DNA of 64,000 nucleotides from Lumbricus terrestris (GCA_949752735.1 OX457039.1:24457330-24521329), one strand, 5' to 3'; positions 44,631 through 57,675 are shown, counted from the first letter of the stretch. The notes: generated by a model not told the origin, from the sequence alone. Made by a program: numbers and translations.

Positions 44631-45057
44631 TTAATAGGCAATAGTGTTGCCTTTGCTGGCTATAACAGCTTTCATTCGTCTGGGCAAAGATTCGACGAGG
44701 TTGTATAAAGTTTCAAGCGATATCGAATTCCATGCTTTTCGCAAACGATATTTTAGCTGAGCATGAGTTTTTGGTTCAGGATTTTTGTAGACACTGCTTG
44801 AGAGTATACTCCAGAGATTTTCAATCGGTGAGAGATCAGGAGAGTTTGGAGGCCAGTTTTCAATGTAGTTAGGAATATTTTCGTTCAGCCATGCTCTCGA
44901 AACAGCAGTATGGTGCTCGCGCACCATTCTGCTGGAAAACGCTAAAGACGTTGTCAGTGAATAGTCGTCGTTTCGAGATCGTTCCAGAAGTGTCCAGTCT
45001 GTCGTAAACTGGTTTTAATTCCTTCTTTAAAATGTTATTGATATAATACTACAAGAT
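44631..45057 (-). pseudogene. Tc1 transposase, C-terminal part
   Basis: The minus strand reads YINNILKKELKPVYDRL, RRLFTDNVFSVFQQNGAR, then in a shifted frame AVSRAWLNENIPNYIENWP and PPNSPDLSPIENLWSIL. NSPDLSPIENLW carries the catalytic glutamate of the Tc1 DDE triad. QQNGAR stands where the family has QQDGA, so the second aspartate is changed to asparagine in this copy. The N-terminal DNA-binding domains are absent. Confidence 0.85.
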
Positions 45058-45479
45058 GTATGCTGAGGTACAAAATGTAGTCGCGTTAATCCTGAGGCTG
45101 TCATATACTCCGCCTGTTCGCTCACCCTCCTATCTCTCCTGCAGTCTCACCTCCAAATTCAACCTCTCCTCCGCTTGCACTCTCCTCTGCTGCATTCCAT
45201 TCACGACTGAAAACCGAACTCTTCAACCTATCCTATCCAGATTCCAATCAAGTTCCATCACCCAACCACCACCATCACCGACAACCACCGTAGCACCACG
45301 CTGTCTCCTCGGCTTGACCTCCCCGGATTTTGACCTGGCACCGGAACGAAAACGGCAGCTCTGGCTATTGCGGACTTGATTTGATATAGCGCCGGTGAAT
45401 AAGCTGGTCTCCCTGACGTGGCTTTTGTGGGCGCTGAGAAATTCTCGAAGATTTACATTACATTACATTACATTACATA
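45058..45479 (+). mobile_element. LINE 3' fragment inserted in the Tc1 element
   Basis: Plus-strand sequence with LINE-like end HSRLKTELFNLSYPD (about 45200-45245), a GATATAGCGCCGGTGAATAA tail segment and a final TTACATTACATTACATTACA microsatellite. It interrupts the Tc1 transposase between GGI and YIN. Boundaries are approximate. Confidence 0.6.
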
Positions 45480-45684
45480 TACCTCCCCACACAAGAACAG
45501 TCGGACTAAACTTGACCTGCGATTCGACAGGCATATTTTCTTCTTGCGAACCCCAAACGGTGTCATTGCGTGAGTTTGGAACATAGAACACTTGATACGG
45601 CGATTCGTCACTAAACAGAACATTAGACCAGTCTTCGAATTTCCAACGTCTATGATGCAGCAAAGGCGACTGCGTGGAAGTCAA
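45480..45684 (-). pseudogene. Tc1 transposase, central part
   Basis: The minus-strand frame reads HRRWKFEDWSNVLFSDESPY and, before the insertion, QVKFSPTVLVWGGI. NVLFSDES is the region of the first catalytic aspartate in Tc1 transposases. It is open across this block and is cut by the LINE insertion at its 3' side. Confidence 0.82.
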
Positions 45685-45794
45685 TGCGGCTCATCGTCTT
45701 GGTAAAGAAAGACAGATGATGGCAACGTTGACAACGACAGCCGAACTGCAGGTCAGAAATTGTGAACTCTTGAAATGTGAGAATTTGTTGAGTA

Positions 45795-46415
45795 AATAAG
45801 CCTATTATAGGTCTACATAGTAGCCTACATAGAAAATTTAAGAGTTAAGCTGAGAGTTAAGAAACATGCCGTTGATGAAGGGAGATCGGCTCAATGCCAC
45901 TTGTGTGGGTTTCGTTGAGAAAACCCCAATTACCCCAAATATCCAGATTGGAACTTGATGGATCATCAAGTGTAGAGAGCTATGCTGGCGAAATACCACA
46001 ATATGTGGCAAAAACCAAGAGCAATAAGAGAATTGACTCTTGCATTGAACCTGATCTGGGAAGATTTACCTCCAGAACATATCAACAAGATCATCAAGAG
46101 CTTTTCATAGGAGCCCATTACAAGTTTGAGCACTGGTGGTGGACACACTGAACACAAGTTGGGAAGCACTATCAAGTTCATTTGATAACAGTTATTTGAA
46201 ACATGACTTAATAAAATTTTGTTACTTTTTGTCCCATTACGTTTTGAATCGTCAAAGTGGTATAATTTTTGCTTTCTTTGAAATATTTTGATGAAATATG
46301 GCCATCATATGTAAATATGAATTGTCTTTAAGTCTGTAAAATTTGATTTGGAAATTATAACTTCTGGCCAAGATATTGGCAAAAAACTTAAGGGTCTTTT
46401 TTATGGTCCACCCTG
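45795..46415 (+). mobile_element. Mariner-like element fragment (family of 1542-2754)
   Basis: Shares GGGAGATCGGCTCAATG and the transposase C-terminus (NLIWEDLPPEH, GGGHTEHKLG) with the copy at 1542-2754. The right terminus is GGTCCACCCTG at 46415 followed by TA. The left half is missing, replaced by the Tc1 remnant. Confidence 0.78.
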
Positions 46416-46427
46416 TATATAATTACA

Positions 46428-46906
46428 GCATACAAGACGATAATAATGATATAATTCTGCAAACTGTACATAATTTTATATTTTCAGTGTGACTACGACC
46501 TATAGGCCTGTGGTACTACATAAAAAATTGAAAACTCAAAGCCACAATGATACGAGTGCATCAATAGCACAATTTTATGGTTTAAAACGTCAAATTAGAA
46601 TAGGGAGTAATCTCACAGGTGGTGCGCAAGTGTGGTTAGCTCACTACTACTGTTCAACTTAGCGCTACTCATCCGACGTTTCCCAGCTACAAGAGCATCA
46701 ATGTTTGGTTTTATCTTCTGAGATGCGAGCAATCGGAGTAGGCCTACAGCTTGAATATTCACCTGCAAGTGTCTACTTTGAGATTGGCATAATCTTCATT
46801 AATGAAAAAGTTTTTCATATAATTATGTACTACATGAACTACCAAACATTGCCATTATAGGTCTTGCAGCACTGCAGCTGCACATATTGGAATTTGTCTT
46901 GTGATA
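46428..46906. other. Unclassified intron stretch
   Basis: No exon, RNA gene or repeat end recognised. Confidence 0.45.
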
Positions 46907-46914
46907 AAAAGGTG

Positions 46915-47129
46915 CAGTAGCCGCACTAGGGGGGCTGGGGGGGCTAAGCCCCCCTACAAGAGGCTCAGTCCCCCCCTAAAAAAGGGCCATCCGAATTTTT
47001 TACATTGAAATATCCACGATTTCCGGCTGACGACTAAAAAAAGTCGTCAGAAATTTTGGCGGCGAAAATGGAAAATTTTTGCCGCGAGGCTTCAGCCCCC
47101 CCGAAACTGAAATCCTGGCGCCGCCACTG
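46915..47129. mobile_element. hAT MITE, CAGTGGCGGCGC family, copy 4
   Basis: A 215-bp element, left end CAGTAGCCGCACTAGGGGGG and right end CTGGCGCCGCCACTG. Perfect AAAAGGTG duplications lie at 46907-46914 and 47130-47137. Only one full GTCGTCAGAAATTTTGGCGG module is present, so it is shorter than copies 1-3. Confidence 0.9.
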
Positions 47130-47444
47130 AAAAGGTGCAGAATTCCGGAATAATGACCTCGTTGTAGGTCAGCATGCATGTGTCGTATTGAAGATCCACT
47201 AACTCCATCCTTTTGTTCTACCATTTAAAGATGATAGAAATTTTATTCAGAGGGTTCTCTTTGCCGCCAATTAATGACAGACATTGTTATGTTCGCAATA
47301 TTTTTGCGGTTGTTAAGTTTTAAATTTAATGTGCTTTGACGTGTAACTGGGTGCAGTGTGTCACCTGGATTTGTCTCTTTTCTTAAATTAAACGAAGATT
47401 ATTATCTTAATATCTTCTGTCGTAGACTCATTGTACAGAGTGTG

Positions 47445-47774
47445 TGTGCGTTTCTTCATATTCGAATAAAGAAAACGATGGAAAATTATTAGACGACGAT
47501 CGAAGAGCGCCTTGTCTGACCAATCGCGTCTTTCGTCAGTCAGTTAGAGAAGGAAGGCGGTTGCATAAAAGGAGAAGAAAACAGTTTGAACCTTGGTTTA
47601 AATCGCACAAGAACTGAAAAATTTGATTTTAACAGATTTCGTTCTTTAGAGAAACAAAATCTTGATGGCTGTCGCGGCTATTTTGGGTCGACGGCCGAAT
47701 GCTTTGGTCTATACGTCGCATCACTAGGAACATGAAACTCCCTCAGACCTCTTTCGATCGGACAGTGGGACGAA

Positions 47775-47807
<33 letters not shown>

Positions 47808-47937
47808 ACTGCTGCGTTTCTTCATAATTATTCGAATCAAGAAAACGATGGAAAATTATTAGACGACGAGCGAAGAGCGCCTTGTCTGACCAATCGCGTC
47901 TTTCGTCAGTCAGTTAGAGAAGGATGGCGGTTGCATG
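47445..47937. repeat. 120-bp direct duplication around a TGC microsatellite
   Basis: 47445-47566 and 47812-47937 are near-identical (GTTTCTTCATA, GAAAACGATGGAAAATTATT, GACCAATCGCGTCTTTCGTC). The 245 bp between hold a unique stretch and TGC repeats (47777-47815). It could be an internal duplication or the two ends of a small unknown element. Confidence 0.8.
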
Positions 47938-47948
47938 GAGGAGGAAGA

Positions 47949-48092
47949 TGTGCGTGTGTGTGTGTGTGCGTGTGTGCGCGCGTCTATGTGTGCGTGTGTG
48001 TGTGCGTGTGTGTGCGTGTGTGTGCGTGTGTGTGCGTGTGTGTGTGCGCGCGTGTGTATGTGCGTGTATGCGCGTGTGTTTGTGTGTGTGTA
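47949..48092. repeat. TG/CG microsatellite
   Basis: TG repeats with regular CG interruptions. A TA tract follows at 48174-48200. Confidence 0.95.
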
Positions 48093-48171
48093 AGGTTAGC
48101 ACCGAATGGACGCAGAAACAGCAGCAGCTCCAGATTAAGATAAGCGCTCTCTGTTTATCGCCGTAATATCA

Positions 48172-48200
<29 letters not shown>

Positions 48201-48203
<3 letters not shown>

Positions 48204-49077
48204 CATGAAATAGAACTGTCTATCGAGTTTTATCCAGCTGAATATGTTTTCTAGACGAGTTGACCCTTTGCTGAACTTAAACAAGTTAAATGAAATCACT
48301 TAGCACTAATTGACAAGTTTTAACATTACATTAATTTAGTTGGTGTCTAGATGGAAAAGCTGCGTGAGCAACCTCAGCCTGCAGGGAATATTATGTGTAG
48401 CCTATGATTATATCGACGACCTGGGTATTATCTGTGATTCGACCACTTGAACGAATTCTTGCCCAACTACAAAACAATCATTCAATGTAATTATAACAGC
48501 TTCGAAGTTTTCAAATGCAAGCACCCCTTGAGACGCCCTTCTGAGGTTTCACGGCTTATTATGTCTCATATGTCTCAATGGCTTCTTTGATCAACTTAAT
48601 GACAAATTAAGACACTGAGACACTTTATCACACACGGCTCACCGCGATTGAATTTCAACGCTTTATGCCTGCTGGTCCATATAGAAAGGAGCCCATACAG
48701 GACCAATTACAGGGCCTATATAGGACCCGTATAGAACCCATAGGGCCATATAGGACCCGTGTTGGTCTCCTATGCGTGGGCTATTTGTGTCTTATCTAAT
48801 GACCCCAAAAACGACGGCAAGATCAGTACAGAAAATACACTTATAGGCTACGGAGTGCCGTAGAGTACATCATATCGCTATGCAACTGATAGATTTCTCG
48901 ACAAGTCAGATGATAGGAGACACGTGACATGAATTATTCGCTTAGGAATTAGGACGAGCAATGGATCAACGTTCTGGCCGATTTGCACCCTACGTCAATT
49001 TCCAACTGACCTAGTGTTCCAACCAGTGGACCTATGGCTCTACAGCGAATCTCGGTCACGTGCTACGAACGGCAGCT
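48201..49077. other. Unclassified stretch
   Basis: Around 48680-48765 short imperfect repeats of TATAGGACCCGTATAGAACC and CATAGGGCC occur. No exon recognised. An AGC microsatellite follows at 49078-49102. Confidence 0.45.
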
Positions 49078-49505
49078 ACAGCAGCAGCAGCAGCAGCAGC
49101 AGACTCTGACAGAGAACACCTCTGTCCTCTCACTTCCAAGCCTTAATATATGACTCGTCCTGAGACTCCTTCAACCTAAATATGTCGAAGGTCAAACACG
49201 TATACAAGCCATGAATGTCAGCCATTGTTTAAAGTAAACATGATGCAGAAATTGATGCCTTATTCCAGTCATTCATCAAAGACCCGAGGATCTACCATTC
49301 GGGTAATTAGTTTTCAACTAAACATTGACCGCTTGTCGTCTTCTCGTTGACAATCTATTTGGTCGGAAGCTACTCGATGTTAGTCAGAGACAGAGGAAGT
49401 GACGCTTATGTTGTCTTCCGGCGAGATGCTTTATGCATCGTGTACCTGTTTGTGTGTAGGAACTGTATGAGGACTGACGTTCCAAAACCAGTAGAAGAAA
49501 GGCGC

Positions 49506-49926
49506 TTACATTAACAGAATACAACATTTACAGAATACAACATTAACAGAATACAGCATTCACAGAATACAGCATTCACAGAATACAGCATTCACAGAAT
49601 ACAGCATTCACAACAGCATTCACAGAATGCAGCATTCACAGAATACAACATTAACAGAATACAGCATTCACAGAATACAACATTAACAGAATACAGCATT
49701 CACAGAATACAGCATTCACAACAGCATTCACAGAATACAGCATTCACAACAGCATTCACAAAATACAACATTCACAGAATACAGCATTCACAGAATACAG
49801 CATTCACAGAATACAGCATTCACAACAGCATTCACAGAATACAGCATTCACAACAGCATTCACAAAATACAACATTCACAGAATACAGCATTCACATTCA
49901 AAGAATAAAGCATTCACAGAATACAA
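49506..49926. repeat. Minisatellite of ATTCACAGAATACAGC units
   Basis: A 420-bp array of 16-bp ATTCACAGAATACAGC units mixed with shortened 12-bp ATTCACAACAGC units, in a higher-order pattern. Confidence 0.92.
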
Positions 49927-50760
49927 TATACCACTCACACACAGACACAGTCACACATATACACCAAAACATACACGCCTACACACACCCTTGACACGCC
50001 AGACGGCAAAACCTGATGCATTCTGACAAACCAGTCAAAACAAACAGAAGTCGTTGCAAGTGTTGTATAGTGAATAGCAGCACAGTGATGCTCGTTGAAT
50101 GGTAGGCTGCTTCAGATGCAGCAGCTGCCACAGCTTAAACAGGTGGATGATTTTGACATGACGACGGCCAACCGCCCAGAGCGTATAATATATCTCATGA
50201 TGGAGCGCACATAATATATTCCTACGATAGCTTACTCAAGTTGGCAGCTCGAGTGGGTTGGCCTCCTCAGGGAGCAGTCGGCCACCGCTGCATTCTCCCA
50301 CTCCTCGTTTTCCTCCTCCTCCTTCTTTTCTTCTTCTACCTCCTCTTCTCCTTTCCCTCCTTCTGCTCCTCGTTCTCTTCCTTAGCTCGTCTTAAAATGG
50401 CTCCTGCAGTGTGGTATCAGTTACGAATTGGCTTAGGCATGGGCGCCGGCACCTGTCCCCCCCCATGGAAAATTGACACTCCTATTTTTAACCACTACTT
50501 TTAGTTTGTAACAAATTTCTTTGCACTGAAGCACTGATGAAACTAATGATTATACACAACGCGAAAGTTCTGCATGATAATATTTACATTTCGATAGCTG
50601 CCTTAAAAAAATACCAACGCTCTTAATTATCGGCTTTGCATTACTTTCTCAAGCTCGTGCTAAAGGATTCACGGTGACCGTTGTGTATTTTGCCTCTCCT
50701 CAAAACATTTCTGGCTGATGCCTATGCTGACGCTGAAAAGCAGGATAATGTTGCCTTTGG
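49927..50760. other. Unclassified stretch
   Basis: A TCC-rich patch lies at 50300-50390. 50440-50480 (GGGCGCCGGCACCTGTCCCC) may be a hAT end fragment. No exon recognised. Confidence 0.4.
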
Positions 50761-50845
50761 TGGAGGAGGAGCTGAAGGAGGAGGAGCTGGAGAAGCTGGA
50801 GGAGGAGGAGCTGGAGAAGCTGGAGGAGGAGGATGAGGAGGAGGC
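50761..50845. repeat. GGAGGAGCTGGAGAAGCT repeat
   Basis: Short GGA/GCT-rich tandem units of 18-30 bp. Confidence 0.9.
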
Positions 50846-52131
50846 CGCGAATGTTCCAGCTTGCATGGACTCGATGACTAATTGAATTACTGATCACATG
50901 TTAAATGCACTAACCGTGAGCAATGTTCATGCAATGTAGTCGCTTCCTAGTAATGCGTTTCTGACAACATTGCATGATAATGGATTGGTTGAAGTAAAGT
51001 ATAGCTTGATATGGAATCTGAAATAATTCTTACTATGGACTGTTGAGTGTGGACTGCGCGCCGTGGGTTTAGAGTCGGAGAAATTACTGCGCATTTGCTA
51101 TTCACTGACGCAGACCTTGACTGAGGCAACGATGCCCTAAGCCCTAAGGCTGCCTCCCGCTATACGCCGCGCTATAATAGCCTACATTAAATCGCACAGC
51201 ACATATTCGTAGCGGCATGTAGGTTATCAGGCCTATATTCTGTAGTTGCTACATGGATAATCAAATGTTGCATTTAAGCGCTGGTCTATACGTCTGAATT
51301 GACATAATGACAGGCAATTTTTGCATCATTTTCAAATGCACTGTCATATGCCGGCAATTATTGGCAATCGGCGACTTGTTCAAGCTTATTTTGTTGATTG
51401 TATGGCCTTCTATCGTATTCGTATTTGGAAACTGCCAGCCAGCCATCGAACCAGGCTGTTGCAATTCTCATTAAAATGTGCAACATGTGTCTCGGATGCA
51501 TTTGTCGCATCCATCCAACGTAGTTGACTATTGCGTCCATTGTCGATTCACATGTTCATCGTCGTCGTCGTCGTCGTTGACTCCCCCCACCCCCACCTTC
51601 ACACGCCTCTGCTCAGTAGACCAGCACAAGAGTAAGTTCACCAGTCCGACCAATAACACACTGGAAGTGGACTAGTCTGACGGTCTGACCCATATCACTA
51701 TGACACAATCGCATCGCGTCTGACCAGATGACCTGTCCGACCTATTCATTCCAAAGATATCAGTTTAGCCAAACTGACAATGCCATACTAATAGGCTATC
51801 CATTAGGCCTACAATAGGTCGTACTCAAATTAATGCCAACTGGTTTTCAAATTTAAATAAAAACAAGGACCTTGAAAGACTGAAAGGTTAGCGATGGCAA
51901 CCTGTGTAGCACAACTGACCTAACTGTTAGCTTAAATTATCAATAGCTCTCTATTTTCAAAAGCAAGAAATTGCTTTATTCTGGGATGGTTTTGTTCTCG
52001 TTGACATTGTGCAGAGTCAGTAAAGTGCCGCGAGAAGCAATTGTGTTGAAGCGTTGGATGCACGCAACTGATAAGTGCTAGAAGAGAAATAAAGTTATCG
52101 GTAAAAATCGGTTAAGTATTTTATCTTCTTT
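50846..52131. other. Unclassified stretch
   Basis: A CGT microsatellite lies at about 51556-51577. The small open frames show no recognisable domain. Confidence 0.4.
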
Positions 52132-52318
<187 letters not shown>

Positions 52319-52332
52319 CAGCACAACCGTCA

Positions 52333-52363
<31 letters not shown>

Positions 52364-52391
52364 TGTATGGTTACAGTTGTCGTCGTTGTTT

Positions 52392-52600
52392 GTTTGTGCA
52401 CTTGTTATAGCGCCCCTTCAAGCTCACTACTCAGAGGCGCTCCCAACTGCAGAGCGGACACTGCATCGGAGTTTCACGTCGAAGCGCTGAACAATTGTGA
52501 GTGAAGGATTTGCCCAAGGTCCCTACGACTTGAGGTGGATTCGAACCTGCAACCCTTCGGCTGCAAGGCGACGAACATACCCACTAGACCACCGCACCCC
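52392..52600 (-). mobile_element. tRNA-derived SINE (family B), copy 2
   Basis: The minus-strand head reads GTGCGGTGGTCTAGTGGGTA (box A) and TTGCAGGTTCGAATCCACCT (box B), followed by body CTTGGGCAAATCCTTCACTC and tail GGGAGCGCCTCTGAGTAG, GAAGGGGCGCTATAACAAG. This is the most complete copy of family B here. Confidence 0.85.
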
Positions 52601-52929
52601 ATGTATTACGCGTCACAGTCTCGCCAAGGGCCAATCAGTGGTTGTGAGCATTAATTTTGCGAGGGAAGAGCTTGCTAAAGGTCAGTAGTATGTCAAGTAT
52701 TGTTTCAACAATCTTTTTTTACTTCACCCCAAAACACTAAGAGTCTTGTCATAACTTTTAGCCCACACGCCACAATGACGTCACAGGGTTGTACTATCAA
52801 TCACGCGATCAATGACGTCATATTATGGCAAAGGTCAATCAATTAGGTATCAAGTTTAGTTAACTGCCAGCCAAGTTACAAGAGTCTGCCAGCACTCTAT
52901 AATCTATATAGCCTACTACAGTAACTAAG

Positions 52930-53095
52930 GCCCCTAATGGTCTTCTCCCATCCGTTCGCTCTGCCATCCTCTCTGGTAGTCTTTCGTCATCTTTCTCTTG
53001 TCTAAAGACCTGCCTTTTCTCTCGGAGTTGCACGCACTGGGAGCGCTTCTGAAAGGCTCTTGCTGCAAGAAGCGCTTTACAAATGGTCAGATACG
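52930..53095 (+). mobile_element. LINE 3' end fragment
   Basis: Reads NGLLPSVRSAILSGSLSSSF and LKTCLF, like the C-terminus of the 26459-29760 LINE. The tail is GGGAGCGCTTCTGAAAGG, then AAGCGCTTTACAAATGG. Confidence 0.65.
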
Positions 53096-53494
53096 ATACC
53101 CATCAACAGCGCCAACCGATTGACTGCTGTGACGCCATATTATAGCATTCTTGACCCGACATGACTTCCAGTTTCCGGAGAAAGAAGCTATGAAGAAGCC
53201 GACCCGATCGATCAGCCCCGATCCCAATCGTTGGTCCGTGATCCATCCTCCCCTCAAGTAAAATAGTTTCGTTTCGAAGCCATTTGGAAATAATGAAGTC
53301 TCGTGTTAATTATGAAGTCACCTATAAATATTCAGCCACTGCGCAGTGACTGTATACCGTCACTATAGGAGGTGTATACTCGCATAAGCAGAGATAGACT
53401 TTCAACATGAAGAACAACGATGTGCTACGATGTGAACATCCCTACAGGCGTGTTTACCAAAAATCTATATTGCACCACATTTAAAGATAAAGAG

Positions 53495-53661
53495 AGTACC
53501 GAGCAGGACGAAGAGGGAGAAAAAGAGGACGAAGAGGGAGAAAAAGAGGAGGAGGAAGAAGAAGAAGAAGAATAAGAAGAAGAAGAAGCAGAATAAGAAG
53601 AAGAAGAGAAGAAGAAGAAGAAGAAGCAGAAGAATAAGAATAAGAAGAAGAAGAATAAGAA

Positions 53662-53692
<31 letters not shown>

Positions 53693-53793
53693 AAGACGAA
53701 GAAGAAGAAGAAGAGGAAGAAGAAGAAGAAGCAGAAGAGGAAGAAGAAGAAGAAGAAGCAGAAGAATAAGAAGAAGAATAAGAGGAAGAAGAA

Positions 53794-53825
<32 letters not shown>

Positions 53826-54010
53826 AGAAGAAGAAAGAGGAAGAAAGAGGACGACGAAGGGTATGGAAACGAAGAAGGAGAATATAAAAAGCAGGAGAAT
53901 GAGGTGTAGGAGGAGGAGTAGAAGGAGGAGGAGGAGGAGAACGAGAAGGATAAAACATGTCAACTGATAGTAGAACATGAGGAGGAAGAAGAAAAGGAAG
54001 AGAAAAAAGG
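53495..54010. repeat. GAA/GGA purine tract
   Basis: About 500 bp of GAA, GGA and GCA units, almost all purine on the plus strand. The minus-strand Phe/Ser-rich frames (209 and 165 codons) are repeat artefacts. Confidence 0.95.
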
Positions 54011-54311
54011 CAAAGGAGGATGTAGGAGAGGAAACGCTGCGATAAAACGGTCATTGCAAATCAATAATGTTAATCGCGCATGCAGTGGTCTAGACCAGAG
54101 AATAATTCATGAGTGCATGACAATTAATCATCTATAGGCTATATATATTCTTTAATGAGCAATTGAGCATTCATTATGTAGAGCCTTTTGGACAAAAAAT
54201 CAACAGTTCGCCTCAAAGCACTGTAAGTGACGATGTCGCATGGAGAAACGGCGAATAATAAAATCTATGATTTATTGAGTTTGTTTCGTATACACTGTCA
54301 TAATTGCTTAC

Positions 54312-54436
54312 CTGTAACACTGAGCGAGAAATTCATCCAGGCCTCACCGACGACATTCCACGTTTTACAGGCATACAGTCCGGAGTCATTGGCCGACGCT
54401 TTTCTTATTAGAAGACCATTCATTTGGACATCGAAT
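54312..54436 (-). CDS. FGFR: Fibroblast growth factor receptor, exon for end of Ig domain 1
   Basis: The minus-strand exon is bounded by an acceptor (ATATGTCATTAG then ATTCGA) and a donor (GTTACAG then GTAAGC). It reads FDVQMNGLLIRKASANDS, then GLYACKTWNVVGEAWMNFS, then LSVT. The DSGLYAC motif is the second-cysteine strand of Ig domain 1 in FGF receptors, followed by the last strand before the linker. The exon ends in phase 1, as Ig-domain borders usually do, and the Ig2 exon at 9369-9532 begins in phase 1. At 125 nt it is about half of the usual single Ig1 exon, so Ig1 seems split by an extra intron whose upstream exon is not seen in the window. Other Ig receptors can show SGLYxC; the call leans on the Ig2 exon. 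Confidence 0.75.
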
Positions 54437-55011
54437 CTAATGACATATACATACAAGTAACGCAGAGTTAGACGTCCGTATTATACAGTGACTACAGTCT
54501 ATACAATGATCTTCTTCACGAAAGTTTTGCTAGAGAAGCGAGTGGCGGTGCAAGAACGCAAAACAAAGACGACGACGATCGGATATGCCTTTAGTTTCTC
54601 TATCTGCAGAGTGCAGACGCAGCTCTAGAAATAGAAAAATAATCTAATCTTTGCCGTGGACTGATGCCTGAGTCATTTACTAGTTTGACGTCTTTACTAG
54701 TTTGACGTGGGAAAGGATAATTGATTAAGACTGTAACTGTTCATCTATAAGGCATCTGACACTGAGGTCTTCAATTATTTTAGGATAAAACTATTAAAAA
54801 AGAAGGCGGAAGAAGCGCCCTAATTTGAGTGAAGGTTATAATTATTATCTTCCAGTTGCATTAAGCTGAGACTTGGTCTTCCTAAGAGATCCCATGCATC
54901 GTAGTGTGATCGATAAAACATAGGCCTAGATCAAATAGCCCAACTCTATAGAATATAGCCCTCATCGCTTGAATGTTCTGTCCATCAAAATACACTGCTG
55001 CTGCTGTTGAT
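54437..55011. other. Upstream FGFR intron, unclassified stretch
   Basis: Flanks the Ig1 exon. No recognisable repeat or further exon was seen. CTG units occur at about 54995-55008. Confidence 0.45.
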
Positions 55012-57675
55012 CAGTGCTTTATCTAGTCCCCGTCCTCTGGGAGGAATTCAAAATTTCTGGGGGGAGACAATTGAGAGTACCCGAAACTTTTTGAATTTCC
55101 ACATTGCAAAGGTAGCATTTTAAGCTGTCATCTTTTAAAAAAATAGCTGTACTTTTTAGTGCTGATGAGAGTGGCTTAACACTTCAATAAATACAATAGG
55201 CTATACAATACTAAACTTGCAATAATAATTTCTTATTGAATTTTCACATTGTAATGGTACCCTTCTAAGATGTCATTTTAGCAAAATAGTTGACTTATTT
55301 CAATAAGCTTACTGATTAAAAAAAAGTGTGTGGGGAGGAGTATGTGCCCCTCCCCACCAGAAACTTTTCGAATTTCCACATTGCAATGGTAGTATTTTAA
55401 GCTGTCATCTTAACAAAATACTTTACTTTTTCAGTGCTGATAAGAGTGTCCTAAGATTTAATAAATATAGGCTATACTTAAAATAATAATTTATTTGGAG
55501 TTTCCACATTGTATTGGTACTCCTTTCAGATGCCATTTTAGAAAAATTGCTCAATTATTTCAGTACTGATAAAAAAGAGTGTTTTAGGATTTATATATAT
55601 ATATATATATATACAGGGTGCGCCAAAAAAAGACCCCCTAGGTTTTTTGCCCATGTCTTGGCCAGAAGTAAGAATTTCGAAATGAAATTTTACAGTCGTA
55701 TACAGACAATTCATATTTACACATGATGGTCAAATTTCATCAAAATATTTCAAACACAACAAGCGTTACACCACTTTGAGTGAGGTCACCCACCGTTTTT
55801 TGACGATTTAAAAACGCGACGCAACAAAAAGTAACAAAAAAACAATTTAATTATTCTGGCCAATATCTTGGCCAAAAGTAAGAATATCGAAATGAAATTT
55901 TACAGGTTTAAAGACAACTCATATCTGCACATGGTGGTCAGATTCCATCAAAATATTTCAAACAGAACAAAAGTTACACCACTTTTAGGGAGGTCACCCA
56001 CCGTTTTTTGACGATTCAAAAACGAAACGCAATAAAAAAAGTAACAAAAACACAATTTTTTTCTCATCTCAAATAATTGGTATCAAATAGACTTGATACT
56101 GCCAGATGATCATTATTATTAGTATCTAAAAAAGAAACAGTATACCAGCGTAGCTGCGCGTCACTGAGAAGTCACTTAGCAAGATGAGAATCAAATTGGT
56201 AAATAAGGAATGTGTCAGATAAATCAACAGGTCCATCAAGAACTTTGCAAAGAGACTCAAAAGAAGTTTTGGCACTGGTGGTGGGCACATTGAACACAAG
56301 TTGTTAAGCACTCCCAAGTTCATTTGACAACAGTTATTTGAGATGAGACTTAATAAAATCGTGTTTTTGTTACGGTACTTTTTGTTGTGTTTCGTTTTTG
56401 AATCGTCAAAAAACGGTGGGTGGCCTCACTAAAAGTGGTATAACTTTTGTCCTGTTTGAAATATGATGATGAAATTTGATCACCATGTGCAAATATGAAT
56501 TGTGTTTAAGCCTGTAAAATTTCATTTCGAAATTCCTACTTTTGGTCAAGATATTGGCAAAAAACCTACTTTTTGTTGCGTTTCGTTTTTGATTCGCCAA
56601 AAAACGGTGGGTGACCTCACTAAAAGTGATGTAACTTTTGTTCTGTTTGAAACATTTTGATGAAATCTGGCCATCATGTGTAAATATGAATTGTCTATAA
56701 GCCTGTAAAATTTCATTTGGAAATTCTTATTTTTGGTCAAGATATTGGCAAAAAACCTAGGGGGTCTTTTTTGGCGCACCCTGTATATAGGCCAATAACT
56801 ACAATAATAGTTTCCTTCAGAGGATCAGTTCTGCTGTTGCTAGGTTATTATAATGACTAACTGCAGATCTGAGTATAATGATGTAAGTCTATTTAAGCTG
56901 ACTTTTCAGCACTGGAGTCAGCTTATCCCTTTTGCCCAAGATGGTCCTGAATTGCTGATCAGGACACACTGCAGAATTCATGACAAATGGTACACAAAAC
57001 AACCAAGAACTAATAAACTACAGGTACCAAAATGTGGAAGCCTTGCAGTAATGATATTGTTTTACTAGGTGTTCAAAGACCAAAAGATTTGAAAGTTGAC
57101 AGTTTGAAATTTGAAAGAAAGAAAGAAAGCACTGGAGAGAATCCATTTAGTTGTAAAAAAATAGTATTTGTACAATTTTCAGTAAGTTATATTCATTGTA
57201 ACAAGATTGTGTGATTTGTATCATATATTATAATAGTTAATAATAACATTATAATCATACAAACTATTAGTATATTAAATATATTAACTATATAATTGTT
57301 TTCATATAAATAGTAAATAATATTGCAGTATATTATAACTATATATATGTATATAGTATATATAGTATATGTATATTATATTATTATCTGGAGGGGATGC
57401 CATCTCTGTTTTAGCTTGACAAAAATAGTATTTGTACAAATATATACAGTAAATTATACTCATTGCAATATGCTATTATCATATACTATACTAGTAAATA
57501 ATAGCCTTATATATAATCATATAACAGTACATAATACCACAGTATATTATAATACTTCTTGTAAAATAATTATATAAATGTATACAACTAAAAACTATTA
57601 TCATTTCGTCAATTTTTCAGGGGGAAATGTCAATTTGGGGGGACTTCCCCCCTAGAGACGTCTAGATTAAACACT

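Larger units (their letters stand above)
44548..45684 (-). mobile_element. Tc1-type element split by a LINE insertion
   Basis: The left terminus CAGGGTGTCCAATAAGTTCG at 44548 is preceded by TA. The transposase on the minus strand is in two blocks, 45480-45684 and 44631-45057, separated by a 3' LINE fragment with an ACATT tail (45058-45478). No right terminal repeat was found before the mariner remnant that starts near 45795. Confidence 0.82.

Noticed and set aside
52535..52600. Functional minus-strand tRNA gene
   Set aside because: The tRNA-like head is fused to a body and tail found in two other dispersed copies, so it is a SINE head.
53425..54054. 209-codon Phe-rich minus-strand frame
   Set aside because: Translation of the GAA/GGA purine tract.
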